The notes: generated by a model not told the origin, from the sequence alone. DNA of 59,525 bases from Opitutaceae bacterium (GCA_016795565.1 JAEUGW010000048.1:1-59525), one strand, 5' to 3'; shown: positions 16,036 to 26,268, counted from the first letter of the stretch. Numbers and translations are program-made.

Positions 16036-17493
16036 ATGAGCGGCCCCGGACTCAACCAAGGCTTTCACCAGCGGCAGACGCAGCAGCTCGTGCTGGCGCC
16101 GCAGATGCGGCAGTCACTGAAGATACTGCAAGTCGCGGCGCTCGACCTCCGCGCCACCGTGCAGGAGGAACTGCAGTCGAATCCGACGCTGGAGGAGTTG
16201 CCGATGGACGACGTCAGCCTCGACCGGGACGCCACCAGCGGCGACGAAAAGGACGCCCCTTCCGACGATTCGCGCGAGGAGATGGACTTCTCCGGGGAGT
16301 TCCAAGTGCTCGAGAAAATCGGCCAGGACTGGAAGGACCACATGTCAGACACGGGTGGCGTGCGCCAGACCTCCAGTGAGGAGGACGAGCGCCGCCAGCA
16401 CTTCTTCGACTCGCTCACCACCGAGACCTCGCTGCAGGAACACCTCATGAGCCAGGCCGGCCAGTCCGACCTCTCATCCGATGCGCTCGCGGGCCTACGC
16501 TTCCTCGTGGGCAGCCTTGACGACCGGGGCTACCTCACGGCCACGCTTCCCGACCTCGCGCTGCAGGCCAGTTTGCCCCTCGCGTCGATGCAGGAGGCCG
16601 CAAAACTGCTCAAGACCTTCGAGCCCGCCGGCATCGGCGCGGAAAGCCTCGCCGACTGCCTCCTGATCCAACTCGGGCAAAAGGGGCGGGGGAAATCTGT
16701 CGCGGCGCGCATCATCCGCGATCATTTTGAGCTATTGGTGCGCCGCCGCATCCCCGATCTCGCCCGCAAGACCGGCCTCGCCCCGGAGGTCATCCAGGAG
16801 GCCATCGAGGAAATCGGCACCCTCGACCCGTCGCCCGGCCGCCGGTTCGCCGACGACGCCAATCGCGTGGTCGTGCCCGACGTCACTGTCGAGCAGGACG
16901 GCGACGAATGGAAGATCATCCTGAACCATGACTACATCCCGCGCCTCCGCCTCAGCAACACCTACAAGGAGCTCATCGCGAAGGGCCGGCTGAGCAAGGC
17001 GGAGGGCGACTATCTGCGCGAGAAGCTGCGCTCGGGAAAGTTCATCATCAACGCCATCGAGCAGCGGCAGCGCACCATCGAGCGCATCACGCGCGAGATC
17101 ATCAGGCATCAGGGCGAATTTTTCGCCGAAGGCGTCTCGAAGCTGAAGCCGCTCACCATGACACAGATTGCCGACATCATCGGCGTCCACGAGACAACGG
17201 TCAGCCGCGCGCTCGCCAACAAATACATCAAGACCCCGCACGGCGTCTTTGCCATGAAGTATTTCTTCACCTCCGGCTACCAGTCGGACGCCGGCGAGTC
17301 CGTCGCCAACACCAGCGTGAAGGAAATGATCGCGGACATCATTGCGGGCGAGGATCCGGGTCAGCCGCGGAGCGACCAGGAGATTGTCGGCCTGCTGGAA
17401 GCCAAGGGCCTCAAGATCGCCCGCCGCACCGTCGCCAAATACCGCGAGGAACTCGGCCTGCTGCCGAGCAACCTGCGGCGCCGTTACGATTGA
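16036..17493 (+). CDS. rpoN: RNA polymerase sigma-54 factor
   Basis: 485 residues. Region I is glutamine-rich (QTQQLVLAPQMRQSLKILQ) and binds bacterial enhancer-binding proteins. An acidic region II (about 50-120) and the core-binding region follow. The DNA-binding part holds the helix-turn-helix TMTQIADIIGVHETTVSRAL and the RpoN box ARRTVAKYRE (about 462-471). Sigma-54 transcription needs an AAA+ activator; none is encoded in this window. It lies directly behind the Ser/Thr kinase gene. Confidence 0.96.
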   Translation: MSGPGLNQGFHQRQTQQLVLAPQMRQSLKILQVAALDLRATVQEELQSNPTLEELPMDDVSLDRDATSGDEKDAPSDDSREEMDFSGEFQVLEKIGQDWKDHMSDTGGVRQTSSEEDERRQHFFDSLTTETSLQEHLMSQAGQSDLSSDALAGLRFLVGSLDDRGYLTATLPDLALQASLPLASMQEAAKLLKTFEPAGIGAESLADCLLIQLGQKGRGKSVAARIIRDHFELLVRRRIPDLARKTGLAPEVIQEAIEEIGTLDPSPGRRFADDANRVVVPDVTVEQDGDEWKIILNHDYIPRLRLSNTYKELIAKGRLSKAEGDYLREKLRSGKFIINAIEQRQRTIERITREIIRHQGEFFAEGVSKLKPLTMTQIADIIGVHETTVSRALANKYIKTPHGVFAMKYFFTSGYQSDAGESVANTSVKEMIADIIAGEDPGQPRSDQEIVGLLEAKGLKIARRTVAKYREELGLLPSNLRRRYD

Positions 17494-17507
17494 GGCTGTT
17501 GCCCCGG

Positions 17508-17574
17508 GGTGGAACCCCGCCTCTGGTCGGGCTGAAAACGCGCGGGAAAGCCTGCCCGGAGGTCAGGCTCCACC
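17508..17574. repeat. GGTGGA-ended double-hairpin element
   Basis: Outer ends GGTGGA/TCCACC enclose two degenerate hairpins with loop cores TCTGG and CCGGAGG; the right hairpin read in reverse gives CCTCCGG. It carries the 13-mer CGCGCGGGAAAGC also present at 14546. It separates the convergent rpoN and receiver genes. A related copy is at 29867-29953. Confidence 0.65.
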
Positions 17575-17579
17575 CACCC

Positions 17580-18014
17580 TCACGCCGTCCGCGCCGCAAC
17601 CGACTGATCGTGGAGCTTGGCGGCCTCCGTCACCGTCTTGACGAGCTCGGGCAGGGAAACTGGCTTGAGCAGGTAGCGATACAGCGCGGCCTCATTCACG
17701 CTGCGCAGCAGCATTTCGGGCTTCATGTAGCCGGTCACGAGCACGCGCTGCATGTCGGGGTATTCCTCGCGGGCATCGACGAGGAAACTCAGGCCGTTGC
17801 CTCCGGGCATCAGGTGATCGCAAACCACGACCTTGAACGCCTGCTTGTGCAGGTGGTAGCCCGCTTCCCGGACGCTGGTGGCCAGCACACAGTCAAATTG
17901 CGGGGACAGCGCCTCGGCAAAGAGCTCGATCAGCGTTTTCTCGTCGTCGATTAGCAGAACCGCTCCCAACTTGGGCTTGGTGGCGGTCGGGGCGGTGGTG
18001 GGAGCGGTCGACAC
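17580..18014 (-). CDS. Stand-alone response-regulator receiver protein
   Basis: 144 residues consisting of one CheY-like receiver domain after a short Thr/Pro/Ala-rich tail. Acidic pocket D23-D24, phospho-acceptor D66 (VVCDHLMPGGNG), the switch threonine in LVTGYM and the lysine in YLLKPVS are all present. There is no output domain, and no histidine kinase is nearby. It may signal by protein contact or belong to a phosphorelay. Confidence 0.9.
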   Translation of the reverse strand: MSTAPTTAPTATKPKLGAVLLIDDEKTLIELFAEALSPQFDCVLATSVREAGYHLHKQAFKVVVCDHLMPGGNGLSFLVDAREEYPDMQRVLVTGYMKPEMLLRSVNEAALYRYLLKPVSLPELVKTVTEAAKLHDQSVAARTA

Positions 18015-18128
18015 GCATGGAACTCTGTTTCCACAGCAGGTGTTGGCAAACCCAAATAGCGTCGCCGCGCGGGCCCGGTTTAAGTTTGCGTGCCCTCCGG
18101 GTGACGTATTTTTTGGCGTTTCTCAGGC

Positions 18129-19157
18129 ATGGACAAACCCGACCTATTTGCCGCTGCTCGTGACGGCCGACTTTCCGCGTTGGCTTCGGACACCCTGACC
18201 TCCGCCGCTCTCCTTCAGGGCAATGCCTCGGGCAACACCCCGCTCCACCTTGCCGCCAAATACGGACATCTCGACCAGGTGCCGCCGGCATTGCTCACCG
18301 CCGCTTCGCTGCTGCACAAGAACGACGCCGGCTACACCCCGCTCCACCTTGCCGCGCGTCACGGTCACCTCAGGCAGGTGCCTGGCCATCACCTCACGGC
18401 TGAAAACCTCCTCACCCGCTCCAACAGCGGCTTCACGCCGCTCCATCTGGCCGCGGCCGCCGCCGCCCTCGACCAGTTGCCGGGCGGCTTGCTCACCACC
18501 GCCCTGGTGCTCACCAAGAACGACAGTGGCAACACCCTCCTGCACGAGGCCGCCGAGCACGGGACCCTCGACCGCTTCCCCGGCTCTTTCCTCACCCGGG
18601 AAACCCTCACCACCGCCAACATGAGTGGCGAGACGGTGCTGCATGTGGCCGTTTTCAACGGGCATCTCGACCAGGTGCCACGCGCCCTGCTCACAGCCGA
18701 AACGTTGCTCATGAAGACGGCGAATCACGACACCTGCCTGCACGCCGCCGCCATCGCCGGACACCTCGACCAAATCCCTCCCGGGATTCTGACCCATGAC
18801 AACCTCGTGTTGCCCAGCAAATCAGGCCACACCCCCATCCACGCCGCCGCCGAATCCGGCCACCTCGGGCAGATCCCGCGCGACCGCCTGACCGTTGACC
18901 TGCTCATCAGCCGGAACGACTTTGGCGACACCCCCCTCCACGCCGCCGCCGTCGAGGGCCATCTCAAGGGCATTCCGCCCGAGTTTCTGAACCGCACCAC
19001 CCTGATGATCCGGAATTACAACGGCGGCACACCCCTCGGCGCCGCCATGCGCTACGGCCATGCCGACCAGTTGCCGGCGGACCTCATTCCCAAGCCGCCG
19101 GGTGCCTTGCAGAAATTACTCTACCGGCTCGGCGTTTCCCGCCCGCCTTTCGGCTAG
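18129..19157 (+). CDS. Ankyrin-like protein with variant 33-residue repeats
   Basis: 342 residues made almost entirely of about ten 33-residue repeats. The unit starts like a canonical ankyrin repeat (TPLHLAAKYGHLDQ) but then runs V/I-P-x-x-x-L-T-x-x-x-L-L-x-x-N-x-x-G, with a fixed Pro and a Leu-Thr pair where ankyrin normally has the second-helix xLLxxGA. The first copy is degenerate (DLFAAARDGRL) and the last decays before a basic tail. There is no signal peptide, so it is probably cytoplasmic and protein-binding. Partners unknown. Confidence 0.75.
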   Translation: MDKPDLFAAARDGRLSALASDTLTSAALLQGNASGNTPLHLAAKYGHLDQVPPALLTAASLLHKNDAGYTPLHLAARHGHLRQVPGHHLTAENLLTRSNSGFTPLHLAAAAAALDQLPGGLLTTALVLTKNDSGNTLLHEAAEHGTLDRFPGSFLTRETLTTANMSGETVLHVAVFNGHLDQVPRALLTAETLLMKTANHDTCLHAAAIAGHLDQIPPGILTHDNLVLPSKSGHTPIHAAAESGHLGQIPRDRLTVDLLISRNDFGDTPLHAAAVEGHLKGIPPEFLNRTTLMIRNYNGGTPLGAAMRYGHADQLPADLIPKPPGALQKLLYRLGVSRPPFG

Positions 19158-20516
<1,359 letters not shown>

Positions 20517-20596
20517 ACTTGCCCCGGCCAATCCGGCCGCTATCAACGCCATCTACGAAACTGACCTGACACCAAGTTTCGTCAACACACACTGGG

Positions 20597-20624
20597 AAGG
20601 CCGGGCTGCAAAGCCCGGCCTTTT
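20597..20624 (+). terminator. Rho-independent terminator after eno
   Basis: An 11-bp perfect stem (AAGGCCGGGCT and its complement) around a GCAA tetraloop, followed by TTTTCTGTT. Confidence 0.85.
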
Positions 20625-20689
20625 CTGTTGGCGAAACGCCCGCCGCTGGCAACTGTGAAGGGTCCCTCCTCCTTCACCACACCTCCCTC

Positions 20690-21190
20690 ATGCATCTGTT
20701 TTCCCTCCTCCGCCGCTCTGCCGTCCTCCTCGTTGCCAGCCTGACCCTTCAACTGCCGGCCGCCGAGCCCACCAAGCCTGCGCCGGACAAAGCCACAGCC
20801 CCGGCGGCAGAACTCACCCCGGCCGACAAGGCGGTGCTGGAACTCCCCAAAGTCGAGGTCACCTCGGCCCGCATCAAGCAGATCGACCACGAGCTCAAGC
20901 AAATCGACAAGCAGATCGCCCGCGAAAAAAAGAAACTCAAGTCCACCACTCTCGACAAGTCCCTCAACAGCGACAAGGTCTCGAACGCCGCCGCCATCTT
21001 CGGGGGCAATTCCGCCTCCCGCATGGTCGCCGTCGCGGCTTCCCGCGTGAATCTGCTGGAGAGCGAGCGCGCCCTTCTTGAGCGCCTCAAGTTCCCCCGC
21101 ACGGCGGAGGATCAGGCCTTGATCGAAAAGGAGCTCGTCAACCTCCGCACCACCCGCCGGAACCTCGACGACGCTGCCAAGCAGCGTTGA
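20690..21190 (+). CDS. Secreted coiled-coil protein of unknown function
   Basis: 166 residues. A signal peptide (about 1-25, ending LPAAE) is followed by a Pro/Ala/Lys-rich linker and two predicted helical coiled-coil segments (about 60-90, EVTSARIKQIDHELKQID; and 125-166). I do not recognise a named family. Monocistronic layout: a terminator on each side. A structural envelope role is possible but only a guess. Confidence 0.65.
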   Translation: MHLFSLLRRSAVLLVASLTLQLPAAEPTKPAPDKATAPAAELTPADKAVLELPKVEVTSARIKQIDHELKQIDKQIAREKKKLKSTTLDKSLNSDKVSNAAAIFGGNSASRMVAVAASRVNLLESERALLERLKFPRTAEDQALIEKELVNLRTTRRNLDDAAKQR

Positions 21191-21200
21191 TGGTTGCGAA

Positions 21201-21236
21201 AACAAAACCCGGCCTCCGGCCGGGTTTTGTTTTTTG
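21201..21236. terminator. Bidirectional Rho-independent terminator
   Basis: A 14-bp stem (AACAAAACCCGGCC with its complement) and a 3-nt loop, with a T run on the right and an A-rich run on the left, between convergent genes. The stem core CCCGGCCTCCGG resembles hairpins of the neighbouring repeat family. Confidence 0.85.
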
Positions 21237-21283
21237 AGGGTCGGTCTCCTGACCGGCCGCGGTCGGCCGGGAGGCCGACCCTC
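21236..21283. repeat. Double-hairpin element
   Basis: Two 20-nt hairpins (stem starts GGTCGGTC and GGTCGGCC) separated by GC, with GAG/CTC ends. The hairpins differ by a compensated T-A to C-G pair, a wobble-to-Watson-Crick change and one loop base; the loop is TCCN as in the tdh-kbl element. Confidence 0.75.
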
Positions 21284-21317
21284 CACTCAAGTCCGCCTGA
21301 GTGCCGACGCAAACGTC

Positions 21318-22478
21318 TCACTCCACCCGCAAAACATATCCGCGCAGGTATTCGCTCTCCGGCATCGTCACCAGCACCGGGTGGTCCGGCGGCTGGTGGC
21401 AGTATTCGAGCACATGCACCCGCTTCTTCGCGTCGGCTGCCGCCTCCGCCAGCACCTCGCGCAATTGCGCGTCCTGCATGTGGTGCGAGCAAGTGTAGGT
21501 TGCAAGGATGCCGCCGGGCGTGAGCGCCTTCATGGCGCGCAGGTTGAGCTCCTTGTAGCCGCGCATCGCGCCGTCGAGCGCGGACTTCGACTTCGCGAAG
21601 GGCGGCGGGTCGAGGATGATCAGGTCCCACGCCGGCGCGGCCTCGCGCTGCGCCGTGAACCAGTCGAATACGTTCGCCCCGGTGAACTCGGCCTTCAGCC
21701 CGTTGCGGTCGGCGTTCTTCTTCGCCTGCCCGACCGCGTCAAACGCGCTGTCGAGGCCGAGCACGCTCGCCGCCCCGGCCTTCGCGCAGTGCAGCGCGAA
21801 TGACCCTTGGTTGCAGAATGCATCCAGCACGCGCCGGCCAGCCGCGTATTTCGCCACGACGGCGTGCTGCTGGCGCTGGTCGAGGTAGAAACCGGTCTTT
21901 TGGCCGCCCTGCAGGTCGAGCCAGTAGTCGAGCCCGTCGATTTTCACCCAGCGCGGCTCCCAGTCCTTGCCCGATCGGGTATGCACCCCGGCCGGCAGAC
22001 CCTCGAGCTTCCGGATGTTCGCGTCGTTGCGGAAGATGATCTCCTGCGCGCCGGTCAGCTCCGCCAGCACATCGCTGATCACGGCGCTGCGTCTCTCCAT
22101 CGCGAGCGTCTGGATCTGCACGACCAGCGTGCCGCCGAACTGGTCCGCCACCACGCCCGGCAGGTCGTCGGACTCGGACCAGACCAGTCGCTTGAAATCG
22201 CCCAGGCCGATGCGTCGTGACACGGCGCGCTCCAGCGCGCCCTTGAGATAGGCCTCGTCCAGCGCGACGCGATCCCGGCTCAACCGCCGCCAGACAATCT
22301 GCGATTTGCTGTTGTAGATGCCGGTGCCCAGAAACCGTCCGGTGCGGTCGCGACATTCCACCACCTCGCCATCGTGGACGGCGGGCAGCAGCGCCTCGCA
22401 CTCGTTGACGAACACCCAGGGGTGCCCGGTGAGCACGCGGGAGGTGGCATTGGGCTTGAGCTTGAGACTGGCAGTCAT
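21318..22478 (-). CDS. RlmI-type 23S rRNA (cytosine) methyltransferase
   Basis: 386 residues: an N-terminal PUA domain (about 1-75) joined to a class I SAM methyltransferase. Visible are the family RNA-binding segment VDGLDYWLDLQGGQKTGFYLDQR (as KIDGLDYW...), SAM motif VLDAFCNQGSFALH, and DPPPFAKSK. E. coli RlmI makes m5C1962 in 23S rRNA; the same activity is likely but paralogues with other targets exist. The gene converges on the coiled-coil gene through two structured elements. Confidence 0.88.
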   Translation of the reverse strand: MTASLKLKPNATSRVLTGHPWVFVNECEALLPAVHDGEVVECRDRTGRFLGTGIYNSKSQIVWRRLSRDRVALDEAYLKGALERAVSRRIGLGDFKRLVWSESDDLPGVVADQFGGTLVVQIQTLAMERRSAVISDVLAELTGAQEIIFRNDANIRKLEGLPAGVHTRSGKDWEPRWVKIDGLDYWLDLQGGQKTGFYLDQRQQHAVVAKYAAGRRVLDAFCNQGSFALHCAKAGAASVLGLDSAFDAVGQAKKNADRNGLKAEFTGANVFDWFTAQREAAPAWDLIILDPPPFAKSKSALDGAMRGYKELNLRAMKALTPGGILATYTCSHHMQDAQLREVLAEAAADAKKRVHVLEYCHQPPDHPVLVTMPESEYLRGYVLRVE

Positions 22479-22575
22479 GCCCCGGACTTTCCGGGGGTTT
22501 GGGGCGCTTGGAAGCTCAAAATGGCGCCGAGGTCTGCCGGGGCGTCAGCTGGCGCGCGTCAGCCATGCCGGCTTA

Positions 22576-22712
22576 GAACCTATCCGAATACCCTATTCCC
22601 GACAGCTTGGTTTTCTGTAGCGGCAATCTGTGACCGCCGTCGAGCGTGGTGTGGTGATCGTTCGGCGGTCATAGACCGCCGCTACAGGACAGGCTGTTAT
22701 TCGGATAGGCTC
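22576..22712. mobile_element. 137-bp MITE-like element with nested double hairpin
   Basis: Terminal inverted repeats of 15 bp (GAACCTATCCGAATA at the left, one mismatch at the right) are bordered on both sides by TTA, a likely 3-bp target duplication. The interior (22615-22687) is a CTGTAG/CTACAG double hairpin of the long-spacer form, with hairpin 1 partly decayed and hairpin 2 intact (GGCGGTCATAGACCGCC). The right TTA is the minus-strand TAA stop of the small membrane protein gene. TNA duplications are typical of some IS5-family groups, so an IS5-like parent is a reasonable inference. The 22479-22712 gap holds nothing else. Confidence 0.65.
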
Positions 22713-22895
22713 TTAGCGGTTCCTTGGGGCGTTTTTACCCGCGCCCGGCTCCTCGCCCACATGGAATCCATCCACGTCCTCGTAGCCAGCGGGCGCACAC
22801 TTGACGCAATAGGCCAGCGCAATGAAGCCCGTCAGATAGACTACACCGAGGACGGCCAGACTCAGAATGGACCAAATGCTCATGCCGTCGGCCAT
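22713..22895 (-). CDS. Small single-pass membrane protein, unknown function
   Basis: With the ATG at 22895 the product is 60 residues: one transmembrane helix (about 5-28, WSILSLAVLGVVYLTGFIAL) and a polar tail containing CVKCAPAGYEDVDGFHVGEE. Two cysteines (C-V-K-C) could bind a metal. An earlier in-frame ATG at 22931 is possible. It lies 115 bp downstream of the cytochrome c gene on the same strand, so a link with that membrane cytochrome is conceivable. The stop codon abuts the MITE. Confidence 0.5.
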   Translation of the reverse strand: MADGMSIWSILSLAVLGVVYLTGFIALAYCVKCAPAGYEDVDGFHVGEEPGAGKNAPRNR

Positions 22896-23010
22896 CGGCA
22901 CATTCCGGGCGCACTTGAGCCCAAAATTCATTCCGCGCGCCGCGCGGTATTCCCCGTGGAATATCGCAAGCCGAACAGACTGTTTGGGCCCACCCGGAAG
23001 GGGATCCCGC

Positions 23011-23922
23011 TCAGCGGCTTCCGGTGGCGAGGGGCGGCAACGTTTGCAGGTAGGCCCACAACGCCCTGGTCTCAACGTCGGTCAGGTTGGCAAAAACCCG
23101 CGGCATCACGGGATTGAGTTCGGAACCGTCCGGGCGGCGCGAGGTGCGGAGGGTTTTCATGAAATCAGCCTCGCTCCATTTCGCCAGACGGCCACTGGCA
23201 TGTGGCGTCAGGTTGGATGCGGGCGGCCAATCTGGCGGACCGATGTCGATCCTGCCCCCGGCCAGAGTCGCGCCGTGGCAACCGGTGCAACTGGCGGCCA
23301 GATATTGGCCGTAAGCCACTGTCACACCGGGCACGACGTCGGACGGCGCGAGGGTTTTGTGATCGATCTCGTCCGCCGCCAGCTTGATCTTGCCGGCCAA
23401 CAGCAAGGTCCGGGCCACCGGTCCGACCGACAGCGGCACCCGATCGCGATTCACCGGCGGCACCGACTTGAGATGGGCGATGAGGTCGCTCATGTCCTGC
23501 GTCGTGAATCGGGCGTAATCCGTCGAAGGCATCAGAAACAAGCCGCGTCCGTCCCGCGCCACGCCGTGCCGGATCGCCCGCTCCCAATCGGCGTCCGTGA
23601 AATCGGCCGGCAGGCCACCGTGGCCTCGGGTCAGATTGGGGCCGTGGAGCCGCCCCATAGCCGGGTCGTCAACTACCTTGGCTCCACCGTAGTCCGCGCC
23701 ATGGCATTCCACGCAGCCGCGCGTCTCGGCCAGATGCCGGCCGCGCGCCAGCGCTGCCGCATCCACCGGGTGCACCGGGGCCGGCTTGACCACGACCGTG
23801 TATTTTTGCGCCAGACGGTCACTGGACTGCCAGTAGACCGCCCCGGCGGCCAGCACCGTGACGACTATCCCGGCCAGCAGGAGCGAGATGACAATTTTCA
23901 GGATTTTCTTCACGTTGGACAT
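23011..23922 (-). CDS. Membrane-anchored dihaem cytochrome c
   Basis: 303 residues. An N-terminal anchor (about 7-30) precedes two cytochrome c domains, each with one CXXCH haem-attachment site: C70-x-x-C73-H74 (CVECH) and CTGCH about residue 213. Methionines that could be axial ligands are in FLMPSTDYARF and NPVMPRVF. The layout resembles the cytochrome subunits of periplasmic alcohol or aldehyde dehydrogenases, but no dehydrogenase gene is adjacent. Its role in electron transfer outside the inner membrane is firm; its partner is unknown. Confidence 0.88.
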   Translation of the reverse strand: MSNVKKILKIVISLLLAGIVVTVLAAGAVYWQSSDRLAQKYTVVVKPAPVHPVDAAALARGRHLAETRGCVECHGADYGGAKVVDDPAMGRLHGPNLTRGHGGLPADFTDADWERAIRHGVARDGRGLFLMPSTDYARFTTQDMSDLIAHLKSVPPVNRDRVPLSVGPVARTLLLAGKIKLAADEIDHKTLAPSDVVPGVTVAYGQYLAASCTGCHGATLAGGRIDIGPPDWPPASNLTPHASGRLAKWSEADFMKTLRTSRRPDGSELNPVMPRVFANLTDVETRALWAYLQTLPPLATGSR

Positions 23923-24067
23923 GTATTCGCCCCTAGAAACACTGTCGGCCGGTTGAAGTTACAAGAACCTTCAAAAAATTCCGTCCGTCCGCTCCAGTCG
24001 CCCATCCGCACCAAATTCAGGCTTCCCACCGCTGGCTCGCTCCCGTTTCCTAAACGGTCAGCCCGAC

Positions 24068-24097
24068 CACTTTCACTCTCACCATCACTCTCCCTCT
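24068..24097 (+). repeat. Hexanucleotide CACYYT tract abutting the prfC start
   Basis: Five phase-locked hexamers (CACTTT, CACTCT, then three variants) end exactly at the GTG start codon of prfC, leaving no room for a Shine-Dalgarno sequence. The rest of the 175-bp gap between prfC and the divergent cytochrome gene shows nothing recognisable. Confidence 0.6.
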
Positions 24098-25732
24098 GTG
24101 ACTCCTGCCCAGGAAATCGCCCGCCGTCGCACCTTTGCGATCATCTCGCACCCCGATGCGGGCAAGACGACCCTGACCGAGAAGTTCCTGCTCTACGGCA
24201 ACGCCATCCACCTCGCCGGCGCCGTCAAGGACCGCAAGAACCAGCGCGCCACGGCCTCGGACTGGATGGAACTCGAGAAACAGCGCGGGATCTCGATTTC
24301 GTCCACTGTTCTCCAGTTCGACTACGCCGGCTGCGCCGTCAACCTGCTCGACACCCCCGGCCACAAGGATTTCTCCGAGGACACCTACCGCGTGCTCACC
24401 GCCGTGGACGCCGCCCTCATGGTCATCGACGCCGCCAAGGGCGTCGAGACGCAGACCCGCAAGCTCTTCGAGGTCTGCCGCCGCCGCGGCGTGCCCATCT
24501 TCACGTTCATGAACAAGTGCGACCGGCCCACCCGCAGCCCGATCGACCTGCTCGACGAACTCGAGAACGTCCTCGGCCTGCAGGCCTCGCCCGTCATCTG
24601 GCCCCTCGGCAACGGCCCGTCCTTCAAGGGCGTCTTTGACCGCCGCTCGAAGCAGGTCCACCTCTTCGAGCGCGTCCCCGGCGGCAAGTTCCAGGCCCCG
24701 GTCAACGTCACCTCGCTCGACGACGACGCCGTGCGCGGCAAACTCGACGACTACACCTTCGGAGAGGTGAAGGACCAACTGGAGATGCTCGACGGTGCCG
24801 GCCACCCCTTCGACCTCCGGGCCGTGCAGGCCGGCCGGCAGACGCCCGTCTATTTCGGCTCCGCCGTGAACAATTTCGGCATCCAGCTCCTGCTCGACGG
24901 CTTCCTCCAGGATTCCGTGCCGCCCGCCCCGCGCCAATCCGTCAGCATCACCGTGCCCGGTCTTCCGCAGCCGACCGCCGCCCGCGTGGTGCCGGTGGAC
25001 GACCCGAAATTCTCCGGCTTCATCTTCAAGATCCAGGCCAACATGGACGCGAAGCACCGCGACCGCATCGCCTTCTGCCGCGTCTGCTCGGGCAAGTTCG
25101 AGCGCGACATGGTCGTCACCCACCAGCGCACCGGCAAATCCGTCCGCCTCTCCTCCTCGCACAAGCTTTTCGGCCGCGAGCGCGAGACGGTGGACGAGGC
25201 CTGGCCGGGCGACGTCATCGGTCTCGTCGGCCACAGCGAATTCGGCATCGGCGACACCCTCACACAGGACCGCGCCATCTGCTACGACGAGATCCCGCGC
25301 TTCCCGTCCGAGGTGTTCAGTTACATCGCCAACCCCAACACCGGCGACGCCAAGAAATACCGCGCCGGCCTCGAGCAGCTCCTGCAGGAAGGCGTCGTGC
25401 AGTCCTTCACCGCCAAGAACGCCCCGCCGGGCGCCACCCTGCTCGCCGCCGTCGGCCCGCTGCAGTTCGAGGTCGTGCAATGGCGCCTCCAGAGCGAATA
25501 CGGCGCCGAGTCCCGCCTCACGCCGGCCCCCTGGACGCTGCTCCGCTGGGTCGAGCCGCACCCGGCACTCAAGGACCCGAGCCGCCTCATCGTCGCCACC
25601 GGCGTGAGCTTCGGCGCCGACAAGTTCGAGAACCCGGTCGTGCTCTTCCCCAACGACTGGACGATGCGCTATTTCGAGGAGAAGAACCCCGAATTGAAAT
25701 TGCACGCCCTGCCTTTGGAGCAGACCAAGTAG
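24098..25732 (+). CDS. prfC: Peptide chain release factor 3
   Basis: A translational GTPase of 544 residues that recycles RF1 and RF2 from the ribosome. G1 is HPDAGKTT (about 18-25), G3 is DTPGHKDF and G4 is NKCD. RF3-specific features include TASDWMELEKQRGISISSTV and the C-terminal RF3 domain. The start is GTG; no ATG in frame fits the family N-terminus (TPAQEIARRRTFAIISHPDAG). The start codon is preceded directly by a pyrimidine-rich hexamer tract. Confidence 0.96.
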   Translation: MTPAQEIARRRTFAIISHPDAGKTTLTEKFLLYGNAIHLAGAVKDRKNQRATASDWMELEKQRGISISSTVLQFDYAGCAVNLLDTPGHKDFSEDTYRVLTAVDAALMVIDAAKGVETQTRKLFEVCRRRGVPIFTFMNKCDRPTRSPIDLLDELENVLGLQASPVIWPLGNGPSFKGVFDRRSKQVHLFERVPGGKFQAPVNVTSLDDDAVRGKLDDYTFGEVKDQLEMLDGAGHPFDLRAVQAGRQTPVYFGSAVNNFGIQLLLDGFLQDSVPPAPRQSVSITVPGLPQPTAARVVPVDDPKFSGFIFKIQANMDAKHRDRIAFCRVCSGKFERDMVVTHQRTGKSVRLSSSHKLFGRERETVDEAWPGDVIGLVGHSEFGIGDTLTQDRAICYDEIPRFPSEVFSYIANPNTGDAKKYRAGLEQLLQEGVVQSFTAKNAPPGATLLAAVGPLQFEVVQWRLQSEYGAESRLTPAPWTLLRWVEPHPALKDPSRLIVATGVSFGADKFENPVVLFPNDWTMRYFEEKNPELKLHALPLEQTK

Positions 25733-25745
25733 CCCCATCCGCGAC

Positions 25746-26204
25746 ATGATTCCGACCTTGCTGACCGTCGCTCTTCCAATCGCCACGACTTGGGCCGAAG
25801 AGCAGGAAGCCTTGATTCTGAGGGATGGAGTGGCACTGACTAACCACCAGTGCTTCGACGCGCACTTGGTGGGTGTCAAGGAGCCCCAGCGGATCCGCAT
25901 GCTGAAAGTTGATCGGATCCCGGTTCCCACCCATCCGGTGCTCGCCAAGGCCAATGAGCTGGTTGGCTTGGTCACCCCGCGCACCGCAGGAATCACCTTC
26001 GGGCACGGCATTTATATCCGTGCGGATCTCTGGGATAATCGCCCGCTCGTCGTGCACGAGCTGGTCCATGTCGGGCAATATGACCGCTATGGCAGCGTCC
26101 ACGCGTTCCTGAAGGACTACCTCACCGAGTGCCTCACCATCGGTTACCCCAATGGCCCGCTTGAACGCGAGGCCATCGATCGCTCCAAGGCAGCCTGCGA
26201 CTGA
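25746..26204 (+). CDS. Small putative zinc metallopeptidase-like protein (HELVH)
   Basis: 152 residues with a possible N-terminal signal (about 1-17). The centre resembles the minimal DUF4157 type: a strand GITFGHGIYIRADLW followed by the zinc-binding helix H104-E105-L-V-H108 (VVHELVHVGQYDR). A possible third ligand is the glutamate in LTECLTIGY. It follows prfC by 13 bp. Activity is uncertain, since small HExxH proteins of this kind may be secreted peptidases or non-catalytic. Confidence 0.65.
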   Translation: MIPTLLTVALPIATTWAEEQEALILRDGVALTNHQCFDAHLVGVKEPQRIRMLKVDRIPVPTHPVLAKANELVGLVTPRTAGITFGHGIYIRADLWDNRPLVVHELVHVGQYDRYGSVHAFLKDYLTECLTIGYPNGPLEREAIDRSKAACD

Positions 26205-26268
26205 TCCCGACCTGATATGTCACGGCGGCCGGGTTGACCCTCCGGCCGCGTTGAGGCATGGATGTGGC

